From positions 38,823,080 through 38,887,079 of the forward strand of contig OX104115.1 in assembly GCA_944474755.1 (NCBI GenBank): a stretch of 64,000 bases of DNA, read 5' to 3'. The stretch comes from Limnoperna fortunei (lineage: Eukaryota; Mollusca; Bivalvia; Mytilida; Modiolidae). Positions 1 through 11,980 of the stretch are shown here, one piece after another. Both the position numbers and the translations under genes were made by a program. Under the pieces are notes generated by a model that was not told the DNA's origin, did not search any database, and saw only the letters and a list, made by a program, of their open reading frames with translations. Position 1 is the stretch's first letter. Each line of letters opens with the position of its first letter.

Positions 1-3000
1 AAATTATTTAATACAATTTTTATCTGAATCAAATACTTTGATCAATATTGTTAGATGTGTTTCTGAGAATACCTTGGCAAACTACGACGATTAATAACTT
101 GTGTTTTTTCACGAAGAATCAGAAAAGTTTCTACCACGGGTAAAAGAACGAGCATGTTTTTCCTCCAAAACATACGAGAATGTTCCTACACAAGTTTCAC
201 ATGCAATCTCCAATTCCCAATGGTTTAAATAATTAATTTGTTGTTGTGGACACCGTTTTAGCAATTAGATGCTCAACGAGTAGACGAATGCACACGAACT
301 TATTTCAGTTCGGTAGTCTTAACTTGGCATAGTCTATTGAAGGAAGATATGTTAACCAGCTAAAGTAATTTAAAGTTAAATATTAAGCTAATTCGGATAT
401 GATCGTCTACACAATTCCCGATATGTGGCTATCATGGAAAGACACTATGCATCTTATCCTTAAAATACAAATGAGTTGATGGACACAATAGGGCGGTGTT
501 TTGTACCTATACGTGTCTGCAAATAAGGTAACCAAATGTGCGTCCTTGAGGAAATGAAGCACAAAGTAATGTTGCTTCCCGATGATGTCGACTGACTAAT
601 GTTTGGCGTTAACATGGTCCCATAATTAAAACTATATTTTGTTATAGTACATAAATTTACTGCATTTGCTTACTTTCAGTTTTTGAAACATGTAACCCCT
701 TGGTGACTTAAAGGTGACCGCCAACTGATTGTTGACGAAAAACGTCAGTCAAAGCATGAATCCGTCTTTCCTTTATAACAGTCACCGGTCAGTACGATCA
801 ATCCATTAAAGAATTCGTCATTTAACTATATGCAGCGTTTTTTAGTTTACTTACGGCTACATATAATTTTAAATTCAGCGAGTAGTTCATATTAGTACAG
901 AAGTCTACAAATTATACCCAACATTTAATTATATGCAGCTTTTTGGATTTAAATATGGTCAGTATGTTGTTGCTTTTCTCGATTTGAGATTCAAATCCAC
1001 AACGTTCCCCAAATCCGACAATATTTTCATAAGCATAAGTCAATCAAGAGAAATGCAAATTGAATTGTCGTTACCAATAAGACTAAATCTGACAGTAATC
1101 AAACTCGTCATTTTGTATATTTTATATAGGATGATAAAATTACTTACAATACAGTTACGGTATGCAAGTTAGATATATCCAGACGTCTTAATATTGTGAC
1201 AACCAAATAATCTATTTATCTAGCAGATTTCACAGATATGTAATATATACAGATGTAACTGATATGCAGAAAAAATACCAAATAATTTAAAATCTTCAAA
1301 TTAAAAGTAATACTGTTTTAAACAGATTTTACATAACAATAAAATTTGTTTGTATTTAAGATTTTATAAAAATATTTAAAAAAATGAATCCATGTTTGTC
1401 TCCACAAAACTAAATTAAAAAACTCTTTGAAAATCCTGGGCTTGTCTACTAGGTACGCGAATGTAATACTCATATTAACATTTCTTTATTTAGTACATGC
1501 ATTTTATCACATTGTTCTGGCCCATGTATCCCAAATTTAGATTTCACGCTGATTGATATTAGATTGATGTTTATCTGTCTTTTTTCAATGAAAAGATACA
1601 GTGCATGAATACATGTTGCAATGCGATAGTTCATTAAAATGCAACAAAAGGCTTGAAATGAAAATTATTTTCTTAAATACATTTTTTTTTCAAAAAACTA
1701 ATTAAATAAATACATGCGATAATGTAAATTAATGTTGATATTACTCCAATTCTTATGCTTGCGAGTGACAATAATTGAACTGTTTATGTATCGTCAATAT
1801 CACCTGATTCTAAGTTGATTATACCTATTTCAAAAATCATCCAAATTAACCCGTCAGACTTGTCCACACCAGTTTATTGACGGATGAACGGATTGAGAAC
1901 CATCTGAATTTATTAATGCTTTGCTGACAGATAATTGAGAAATAGGTGATTGTTGACTTGTTGCCAAAAAAAAAACATAACTGTTAAGGCAGCTTTACAT
2001 GCATAGATAACATGTATCATTACCGAAAAATGAAAGTTTTGAATGTGCTTTAGCTCCGTTAGTGTTAATGTTAATAGGCATGATATGTTAAGAGTTATTT
2101 TAACTTCTAAAATGCAGTATGCACTCACAAAATAAAATTGCATTTTTGCGGTTTCAAATAATTGTTGAGCTTAATAGTAAGTATCTATGAATTATAGTAT
2201 AAAGTTTAATCCTGATAAAACAGAATCTCTAAAATTTTAACAGGAAGAAAGTGGAAAAAAGGGAATTATTGATTTCAACATTGAAAATGCGTTATATAGC
2301 GATCCCTGTTGTAATAATGAATAAAATAAAAACTTGTTTCGTCCCGTCTGTACATTATTTATTGCAACAATTGAAGTAGCATATTTAATTGCTTAAGATA
2401 GAAGTGGAAATGAATATTGCTTACATGTATTAATTATTATAAATAAATGTATTTGGCAATCTGGAGCATTAATGATAACATGACGTCCAAAGTGTTATAT
2501 GTTGATTCTCTCTTTGTTTGTATATATGTTTGTTCTACTTATATATTTATTATTATTAGTTATTTGTCATCTGTATGATCTTTTCATTTAGTTAAAAAGC
2601 CACAGTCTCACAATTCATATTTTGGCTTGCAATCTGTCAATACTTGGTATCGATTTGTACATGTCATCAGATTGTTTATCATTATCTTACGTAATAATTA
2701 CTGAGAAACATTACAATTAGTGAGTTTTTGGCTTACAATAGAATTTGAGCTCAACTTGTATTTTTTGGTTTGACTTAATTATGAATGTCTGTGTCACCCT
2801 GCTCTCCAATCAAATTAATGTTTTTCATGAATTAAAAATATTAAAAAACAAAAATCATATAAAGTGTATGGCAACATACCACAGTGTGCAATCAATCCAC
2901 TACCTTCCGAACACAATTTACATTTTAATAAGTACAAAGTAATTAATCACAAGTTTACATATTATGATCACGTAACCAACAATACTATTATAAATTGTCA

Positions 3001-3542
3001 TACATGCAGATGTGAATGCACACTTTATACAAGATTTGAAGGTTATAGTACCATTGGTGTGAGAGAAATTATCTTAAATGTATTTTTTTCAGACATTGAA
3101 GAGTATGATGACATAGTTACACTAATACTAAGTGACATTTGAGTGATATATTATCATCAAATGTGAATTAAACAATAATGTTTCCGGCTACAACAAAACT
3201 ATGAAATAAATTACTCTTCATTTAAAGAATTGTTTGACAGTGTTCTTCCATATTTTGAAGTGCAGTAAACCATCAATAAATGTATCTTAAAGAGTGGGGA
3301 AGGTATTAGTTAATAAGATTAGATTAGAGAAGATTAAATAGAGACTGGCGCGTAATAGTTCAAGAAACTAGTTGAAATATTAATAGGCTTTTACATGTCA
3401 GATTTTTTTCTTAGCTCTCATTACTTTTAAACTCGTTAAATATCAACATAATGAAATCACAATTAATATTCATTTTTTTCATAAAATACAAATAATTCTC
3501 TTATATTCAACAATAAGCATTATTGCTTATATCAATACTGCA
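1..3542. other. AT-rich intergenic DNA without a recognisable gene
   Basis: No exon, conserved domain or full repeat was recognised here. Open frames are short and of AT-rich composition. Positions about 1084-1138 resemble the ends of two repeats near 11.34 and 11.69 kb, sharing a 'TTTTGTATAT' and 'TATATAGGATG' end, so a fragment of that dispersed repeat is probably present. This is the downstream flank of gene A. Confidence 0.5.
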
Positions 3543-6500
3543 TCAATTACTATTAACATGTCTATGGATTGTCCAATGACGTTTTAAATTTACAAGGTCT
3601 ATAAGCATAAACAGACTTGCTACTCCTGAAATAACGAAAATACCAAAACCTCCAACGATCTTCGCTGATCTTCTGTCTTCATACACAGAGGTATGTAATC
3701 TTTTATACCCTTAAAATAAAGACATTACATATAAAAAATATCAAATTCAACTTAATACTTATTAAAAATTTAATAAATATACGCAAATAAAGACATTACA
3801 TATAAAAAATATCAAATTCAACTTAATACTTATTAAAAATTTAATAAATATACGCATTCATTTACAGTAACTATGGACCATATTAATTCACTACAACAGG
3901 ACAGACAACATTCTAAAATTCCAAAGTTTTTAATAAGGATTGATATACATTGTCCTGTTAAGACATTACAATTAATTACATATAAATAAATCTGTATGTT
4001 CTATGGACAATTACTTTGACTACTTGAAGTAAACACATAGTAATCCCAAACACAAAACTTAGTTAATGCATATGTCAGATATCTTTTTGTATATTAAGTA
4101 CACTGTGTATTATTTGACTTTTATGATTTTTAATCGTGATAACTTTAGATATTTGAGCAAAAAACTTACTTGATGTATTTCTCTTGTCAATTGTTAAGGC
4201 CTTCTTTAAGTTAGCTACCATTACAGCTAGTTCCGCTTCTGTTATATAAGCATCTGGACAGAACTGGCAAATACAGTAAGCGTTTGTAGTGTTGCTTATC
4301 CAAATTTTGGTGTTTTCCATACTAGAGGTTGCTAATCCATTGTTTACCGAGCATGTAGTTGTCATTTCATTGTTCCCAGGAATTGCAGTTGTCATGTCGT
4401 TGTTCCGAAAACTTGTAGTTGTCATTTCCTTGTTACCAGGACCTGCAGTTGTCATTCCATTGTTATTCGGACTTGTAGTTGTCATTTCATTGTTATCAGG
4501 ACTTGTAGTTGTCATGTCGTTGTTTGCAGGCCTTGTAGTTGTCATTTCATTGTTACCAGGACTTGTAGTTGTCATTCCATTGTTATTTGGACTTGTAGTT
4601 GTCATTTCATTGTTATCAGGATTTGTAGTTGTCATGTCATTGTTTGCAGGACTTGTAGTTGTCATTTCATTGTTACCAGTCGTTGTAGTTGTCATTTCAT
4701 TGTTACCAGTCGTTGTAGTTGTCATTTCATTGTTACCAGGACTTGAAGTTGTCATGTCGTTGTTCCCAGAACTTGTAGTTGTCATGTCGTTGTTCCCAGA
4801 ACTTGTAGTTGTCATGTCGTTGTTCCCAAAACTTGTAAAACCTGTTGTTGTATCACCAACTAAAACCGAACACAAAACAAAACTCACAGTAGATAAGATA
4901 TTTGTTTTAAAATCATTTATTTATCCAGTCTATTTTATGTGTGCATAATATTGCTAATTGGGAGGAATTGCTATGGGTAATTGAAAGAGATTTTTGATAT
5001 TAAGTTTTGGTCTCCTATGTAAAAACAAGAATAATATTTCTTCTCCTTTACCGACGAAGTAAGATGCGACTTAAAACAATTACGTAGACAAACATATACA
5101 ACATGCAACAAAAGTAGGCAGGGGTTATGATTTATTGGGGAAAAATGAAGAAAACGAACTAATTTTTAGTATTTACAAACCTTTCTATAAGTCCACTATA
5201 AAATAAAAAAATATCAGTATTATTACTTGTCCGTATTTTTAGTAAATAATATATTTCAATCACGAAAATATAATTCTGGAAAATACTAAGAATTGTCTTT
5301 TACTTACATTCTACGAACACTGCTAGGCTTTCAGCCAATATATTGGTTTTATCTAAAAAAAAAGCAGTTTGCACAAGTGTTGAGAAAACTAAGAAATCTT
5401 AGGGCATGATTTGTTATTCACTAAAACCTGATTTACTTGTACAATTAAATAATAACGTGGTTTTGTTTTGAAGACTTCATTCTCCTTTTAAATATCTTGT
5501 ATTCTAACTTTTCAACAATTCTGTTTGGTTCATAAGCTTATTGCAATTTAGTAAAAATAAGTTTGCTTACACTAACAAATTTTATTTAATAAATGAAAAT
5601 AGAAAACACCAACCGCTTTCTATAAATTAAATGTACGATAAAGAAGGAATATGAATTAACAATGTCTTTTATTTTTTTTAAATTGAATATAAGGCAAATT
5701 TAGCCTTTGTATAGGCTGCAATAAACCTACACTTTTTCGAAATCTATAAAATGAGTCTTTATCGTGCAAGTAGCGTTGCACTAATCTCTTAAACAGGTCA
5801 CAAAGTACGGTCTGCGGCTATAACCTAGTAACACCATAAAAAGAGGTCCACCCCTATGCACCACCCGGGACGCGCTGGGCAGCTCCTAGGATCGTGCAAT
5901 TGGAATCCTCCCGCTATGGTCACAGCCTTGTTTAAAAATTGACACAATCAATTGTATTTGGGGGGATTTTACTCTGACATCCCATCCCATTTGAAAGCGT
6001 ACTGTTAAAACAGTAAAAAAATATTACAATAACCTGTGTGAGAAATTAATGACCTATGTATGATCACACTTACGCCAACTAAAACGGCAGAAGTGATCAT
6101 GCGAACTATACAGAACTGCAGGCCTATCACCAGTGTACTCTTGTTCATAATCACAAATATTTGTGCTTTCTGTGTCTACTACACTTAACCAATAATCGTC
6201 ATCAAAACATGTACTTCCCCAAGCTTTAGTCATTAGAAACCTCCTGTACCCAGATCTAAAACAAATTAAAAGAATAAAATAATATAACATAACTTTGTTT
6301 TGTAATAAATGCGGCACGTATTGAACAGTTATTGACATTTAGTTTTACCCCCTGTATTAACCATGTGCTCATAACATTTTTATGTCTGTATCAGTAATAT
6401 ATATTCAAGTTTTTCCTCGGTGTAAATACTTTATTTTAATATTTATAAACAATGTGAATGTCTGCTGGTAGAGTAATATGTCTATAATGTAAATGTGTTG

Positions 6501-8751
6501 TTGTATTATTATAAAGTCACATGTTTAAATACTTTAACTAACCCTGAAATTGAGAACACCTCTGGATTAGATGTAACTACATCTGTATAGCTAGAACTCA
6601 ACAATCTGTTATGGCTGAACCAGTCAATTTTATTACTGCCTGTTCCATTGAAGAGAAAGTGTGCAACTTCTGTACCACTATTATAAACTGCTACTCGTAC
6701 CTGATGAAATGTCGATAACAAATTAGTTCAGTCATCAAAAACGAATAGTGACATATTTATGTTGTTAAATATTACTGAAAAAATGAAGCTGCCGTTATGG
6801 GTTTTGATTAAACTAATTAAGTACAACTATGAAATATATTGAATACATGGATATGTTCAAACAACATCCACATTACTATTACGGTAAAGTATAAGTTACC
6901 TGATCAATGTTTATTGATGACCAAAGATCAACGACTTCCGATTTGAAGTGTTCTTTGATTGGGTTTGTAAGTGACTGAGCTTGCACATTTCCAACATTTA
7001 GTGTACCATTGTTGGTATAGAGATCATACACATTACGTTCACCTGAAGGCATCAAAAATCAAAGTATATATAGTTTCAGCTAAAATGAGGCCCTTCTCTG
7101 TCTGCTGTGGAATTAATTAAATACAATTGGAATAATTGTTTCATGGTTTAAATCTTGTTAAATCGACCTCAAATAATTATCTGTAATTAGTGTTGATTAA
7201 ATAAAGAAAAAAACGCAGATCAAAGAGATACTTAATAGCAATAAATCGCAAGCATGATTGAGATAGAGAATGATATCGAATGAGCAAGAAATAATTGTGA
7301 CAAAACAGAGCCAACGGTTTATTGAAATAACAACGGTCTATTGGTTGCGGGGCTTAGTACAGAAGAAGAATTCGAAAAACCTGAAGGTCACCGTGACACT
7401 TTACAAGTCTTTAAACGTTAAGGTAAGACGATAATTAATTTATGATAATAAGTTACATCTTTTAGATAAACCGTTAGCAAGCCAGCTATGTATAGTTCAG
7501 ATACCAGTTCAATTGATGATGTTGCTCATGTCCTTAACTTTTAGGCATCTATGTTGGTCTTTCTAATTGACATAAGAAATAGAAATTTAGATTTGAAAAT
7601 TGTTTGAAGAAAATCACCAATTAAACATAACCCTTTTCTATTTTGTATTTTACATTGCATACAAATAACATTTTTATAAGATGACTTAAATACAACACAT
7701 CAAGTAATCTAGGTACGAAAATGTAACAAATTAATTAAAGTATACAAGTTTAAAGTAAATCTGTGACAACATTCTTAATACAAGTACTTAAATAGTGCGA
7801 AATTCACATCTACTTTTTGTATGTTTGATTGAAGATAAACGATGTTTTTTCATCACTTTTGCAACTATATCGTGACGTGCAGTTTTTTGTTTGGGTCGGA
7901 TTTATTACAACGGAATAATTTTCGAAGCACTGTCACATCCCGTCAAGTTCTTGTCTTATTAAAACAGCTTAAAGGCACTGACATCTTAACGTTTCGCGGT
8001 GTATACACTTTTTGAAAGTACAAACACATTTATGTGTGTACTTTTTAGAATCTTATTAGATAAGTTAAAAAGATTTGTAATCTAGATCCGTGGGAAATGG
8101 CATCACCTGCGGCGACAGCGTAACAAGCTAAAATTTGCTAGTGACCAGCGCGTTAATTATTTTAATTTATCCGTAATGCTAGATCTGCGATGGGAGTTTC
8201 TAAACTGAATACGAGTTTCAACTAAAACAACAGGACGGTCTTGTACTAATTAATATTATCTCTTAGTACTTGACTCACCTATGTTGGAATTCCATCTCAC
8301 AAACACGATAGATATTTTTCGCCGATTCATGCGTAGCCTTTTCTGCTTCCGGATGTGACTTTTCCTTAGAAATGACACAATGTTATTCCAAGGTTGTTTG
8401 ATTATAGTAAGGAACTGCTTGCTTGTCTGGAGAACTAACATGCTCTAATTTATTTTCCCGGTTACAAGTGTTTATGGTTTTGTTTGTTTGTGTTATGCGT
8501 TTGTCTGAATCCGATGTATTTGTAGTTATGTTCTGATGGCGATTACAAAGTTTCGTGCGCCCTTAATATGCCTTTTTCTTGGAACGATTACATTAAATAA
8601 ACAGAATATTTTCATCACAGTCCAAAAGTTGCATTTCTTTAGAACATATTGCTAAGCTTAATTACAAACCTCCAGTAGCTACTTTAAACACAAGTGTCCA
8701 ACCACTGGCAACAGTTATTCTTATTAAAAGCAAAGAAAGCACAAGAAACAT
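3543..8751 (-). CDS. Gene A: type I membrane protein with Thr-rich repeat stalk (7 coding exons, 488 aa)
   Basis: Coding exons in transcript order are 8751-8670, 7042-6900, 6700-6543, 6255-6074, 5352-5308, 4859-4170 and 3709-3543. All junctions are GT-AG, phases agree, and the total is 1467 nt (488 residues plus stop). Exon 1 encodes a hydrophobic signal peptide followed by SGWTLVFKVATG. Exons 2-4 encode a globular ectodomain (VYDLYTNNGTLNVG, then WLSVVD and RPAVLYS) with sequons such as NGT. Exon 6 encodes 17 decapeptides of type GNNEMTTTSP and then the segment YCICQFCPDAYITEAE. Exon 7 encodes one membrane span (about IVGGFGIFVISGVASLFM) and a basic tail ending RHVNSN. An acceptor just upstream of the ATG implies a 5'-UTR intron. 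The family is not recognised by name; from memory, similar Cys-motif plus membrane-anchor ends are common in bivalve surface proteins. A heavily O-glycosylated surface or receptor protein is inference. Confidence 0.85.
3714..3855. repeat. Perfect 71-bp tandem duplication in the last intron of gene A
   Basis: Units 3714-3784 and 3785-3855 appear identical base for base. They lie directly upstream, in transcript sense, of the acceptor of the membrane-span exon (3709). The lack of divergence suggests a recent duplication or an assembly artefact. Confidence 0.9.
4318..4827 (-). repeat. 30-bp coding minisatellite (17 decapeptide repeats) in gene A exon 6
   Basis: Seventeen in-frame 30-bp units encode xNN(D/E/G)MTTTxx. 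A higher-order 120-bp block of four unit types (ANND, DNNE, NNNG, GNNE) occurs twice in succession. The peptide is rich in Thr, Ser and Pro with few charges, typical of an O-glycosylated stalk. The reverse strand is also open over this stretch because the unit is a multiple of three; that frame is a shadow. Confidence 0.9.
5745..5935. repeat. Diverged copy of dispersed repeat X in intron 4 of gene A
   Basis: It shares ordered blocks with copies at 30.65, 31.37 and 43.48 kb: 'ATCGTGCAAG.AGCGT.GCAC', a 'GGTC.GCGG' block, and a 'CACC..GGGACGCG.TGGGC' block followed by 'TATGGTC.CAG'. It looks like a SINE-like family, but I cannot assign a superfamily. Confidence 0.6.
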
Positions 8752-8774
8752 GTTGACAAATCGTCATCGATGCC

Positions 8775-10800
8775 TAAAATAAATTTAACACAATATGTTA
8801 AAACATTTCTCTTTTGGGTTCCTATGTTTACAGGGTTACGAACCATTTTATAATAGCAATTAAAATGCACGCCTCAGACTTTTTTCACCGAAATAGCCTT
8901 AAGGTTTGCTCGTCCATATCATGCATGTTTTTTTTTGTACATTTCTTCTCAATGCTTGCAGGTATTAAGCTGATATTTGGTACGCAAGTCAACCATGATG
9001 AGTTTCATATCAATATTGAATATCTTTCGATGCGATGTTTTTTTTCTATAAAATTGTGGCCCTTGGACATTGAAAAATAATACTGTTTCCGATTTGTTTT
9101 CTGAACACTTACCGTTATTGAGCTGATATTTAGCAGGTTCGTCATCGATCATGAGTTACAAATCAAATTTAAATGTCGGTCCAAGCAATGAATATTGACG
9201 ACATTCTGTCCCTTGAACTTTATTTGCTAGATGAGGACTTGATATTGGCTAAGCAATACTATCTATAATTGTTTTCATTGATTTAATGGGAAAACAATGT
9301 ACATTTATATTTGTGTGCTGATTAAAGTTCTGTTGTTATATTCTGACAGTCCTATATCATTTACCAACAACAACTAATAATTTGGTGAAAACATTTCAAG
9401 CTGACGTGGTTACTGTTAAAAGACAATGGGCACCAAATGGAAATTAATTCTACTACCTTCTTTCCAACATGTAAATGTTTCATTTTACTTTTAATAGTAA
9501 GAATGGGTAGAATGGTAAGAAAGCATATGCTATGAAAACATTTGACGTACACAATTTTGCGAGGGTAAAGATTGAACAGTTTGCGCTAGTAAGTGTTCGA
9601 AATTTAATATTATAATACCGACAAAATACTAACTTTCCTGTATTATTGCTATTACATTACCTTATAACCGCATACCTGAAAAGCATAAAAACTTTAAAAT
9701 AGTACACTTCTGTTGGAATGAGTTTATTTGGAAATTTCCGTTGCTGTATATTTAAAGTTTAAAGGTCCGTGTAAAATATGTGTTGTTAAATTAGTAAAAG
9801 CCCGTGCAGAAGTTGTGTAGTAAATCCGTCACAGTTCGCTGAACACATCAGTGAAGTGAAGTTAATTATCTAGTGTTCTCGTCACCAATGTAGAAATTGC
9901 AACTTGAATAGAATTTAATCCGTTGTCCGTTAAATATGTTAAAATTCCTAAGGAATTAATTTGATGTTCATCAGTGTTACAGTGCCAACGATGTGGAGGA
10001 TAACCGGGAGACGTAGTGCGATGTCGGTGTGTGGAGGCTCAATTTGTGTTTATTTGTAACAGTATATTATATTTAGTTCAGTTTTGTGAATGTGTATTTA
10101 TTTTTATGTGTATTTATTCATTTCATTTTTCATTATTGTGTATTGTCTTTATTTTGTTTTGTTTATTAAATTTATATGTTTGAGCTAGTTGTTATGACAT
10201 TGACCATTTGACAATCGAAAGAAATTACTTCTTTACAAATCAATTAATTCAAATTACAAAACTATGTCTGGGTTTTCAGAAAATACATAGATGTTACATC
10301 AAAATTACAATCTCAGAGTACGACATTACCGATTCACAGATAATATAAAAACTCACTTACGCAACAAGCAGCCACCATTTAAATTGCACACCAAACAAGA
10401 TTAACAACCCGAGCAAACCCAAACAAAGGAGTTGTATGAAGTCAATATATATTGTTTCGCCTCAAACACCATTACTGGTACTACAGGTAAATCAAGTTAT
10501 TACATAAAGTCACATATTCTCTGTGATATTTTTTTATTTTAAGTGGAAGCCCATACCATGCACAGAATACAAAGAATACATTAAATACTCATTGAGGTTC
10601 AAATAAAATAATATACATAACTACAGAAATCTAATTGTCAAATGTAAATGATATTCACTGCACACTCATATCACAGTTATATGTGTATTTATATTATGTG
10701 TCCGGAGAAAGAAATTTAGTACATTTCAACAGATAAATGTGCATGTGCATTGTTCATACGGGATGTTGGATCGTTACGGTAAATAACGATACTGTACGGA
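8775..10800. other. Upstream flank of gene A; no gene seen
   Basis: No coding exon was recognised. Two diverged direct repeats of a roughly 50-bp block ('GAGCTGATATTT' with 'ATCATGAGTT'-like ends) occur at about 8966-9005 and 9115-9160. Any 5'-UTR exon and promoter of gene A should lie here, but no core promoter element could be fixed by eye. Confidence 0.4.
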
Positions 10801-10820
10801 CTAAAATAATAATATATTCG

Positions 10821-11106
10821 TTTAAAAAGATGTACAACAACATAAATATACATAATTAAAGCGAAAACAAAGTTTTACACTTTAAAAATTGCACAAATAT
10901 TTCGCCTGAACAATAGGCTTCATCAGTGTTACAGGTAAAAAATTTTTGTCATATGTATATTCCTTTAAAAAGTTGTATACCAGCATCTAGATACTCAATT
11001 AAAGAGAAAACAAAGTTTTACACTTTAAAAATTGCACAAATATTTCGCTTAACAAACAGGCTTCATCACTGTTTTCACAATATATATACGTCTACAAAAT
11101 TAAGCC
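10821..11106 (-). repeat. Two 143-bp tandem units with hammerhead-like cores
   Basis: Units start at 10821 and 10964 and share long blocks. On the minus strand unit 1 reads CTGATGA (10926-10920), A, GCCT, a 7-nt loop, AGGC, then GAAA (10903-10900). This resembles the CUGAUGA / stem II / GAAA core of hammerhead ribozymes, which are known in Penelope-like elements and metazoan retrozymes. One extra A precedes stem II, and no convincing stem I or III with a cleavage site was found. Unit 2 has GTGATGA and a weaker stem, so it is probably dead. Confidence 0.5.
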
Positions 11107-11708
11107 CAACACTGTTAGAATTAGATTTTTAACATTCAAATTTTTGCTAACACTCAGCGGGAATCGAACTCACACTGTTGTGACACTGTGGTACCAAATC
11201 GCGTCTATACCCCTCGGCAAATCCGCTTTATCAAAATATATAGCTTCATTAACCGGGTTAGTCGTACATGTGTACTATAGTGTGACGATGGAATTTTCGT
11301 AACCAATACGTATTAATCTAATAGTAAATCTAATTCAGCAATTTTGTATATATTATATAGGATGACAAATCATCAGAAATACCTGGTTAATATCAAATAT
11401 TTACATATACGTCTCGAAATTAAGCCCAACACTGTTAGAATTAGATTTAAACACTGTCAAATGTTTGCCTCAGTGGAAATCGAACTCACACCGTTGTGAC
11501 ACTGTGGCACCAAATCGCCTGCACTATGTCCAGTGGTTTAGACCCCTCGACCCAATCCACTATTTAAAAATATAGCTTCAATAACCGGGGTGAATCGTAG
11601 ACATAGACATAGTACATGTGTACTTGCGTGTGACGATTTCGTAACCAATACGTATAAATATGACAGTAATCTACTTTAGCATTTTTGTATATATTATATA
11701 GGATGTTA
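11089..11708 (-). repeat. Tandem pair of ~300-bp units with tRNA-like promoter boxes
   Basis: Unit 1 (about 11089-11366) and unit 2 (about 11408-11708) share the same ordered blocks, including 'AAGCCCAACACTGTTAGAAT', an 'AATCGAACTCACAC' block and the terminal 'TATATTATATAGGATG'. On the minus strand both carry a box-A-like 'TGCCGAGGGG' or 'GTCGAGGGG' and a box-B-like 'GAGTTCGATT'. That fits a tRNA(Ser/Leu)-derived SINE head. Many differences between units mean the duplication is old. Confidence 0.6.
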
Positions 11709-11902
11709 AAGTTACTTGTCATTTATGTATTTCATTGAATTTAAACTTACCAAGTTATATGTATGATGTATTCAGCTTTAATCTCCAAAAGAAATATATT
11801 TGTTATAATGATAGTGCGCAATAAAAGTGTATAATGCAATATAGAAAAATAAGTTGATTGGTACTAGTCATAATCAATATATATATATATATATATTTAC
11901 GA

Positions 11903-11980
11903 CAAAGTTTAAACTACCAATAGTTTGAACAATTTAAAGATAATCCTGTCAGTTTTTTTGTAAACTGCGGGGTCATTTTA
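11903..11980. repeat. Fragment of dispersed repeat Y
   Basis: 'GACAAAGTTTAAACTAC...AGTTTGAAC.ATTTAAA' followed by 'CTGTCAGT' matches 36866-36945, about 40310-40385 and about 42100-42175. It follows an (AT)n run at 11877-11896. Confidence 0.6.

Noticed and set aside
4289..4948. 219-codon open frame opposite gene A exon 6
   Set aside because: It is the antisense of the 30-bp minisatellite; frames stay open because the unit is a multiple of three. The opposite strand has splice sites and a signal-to-anchor protein.
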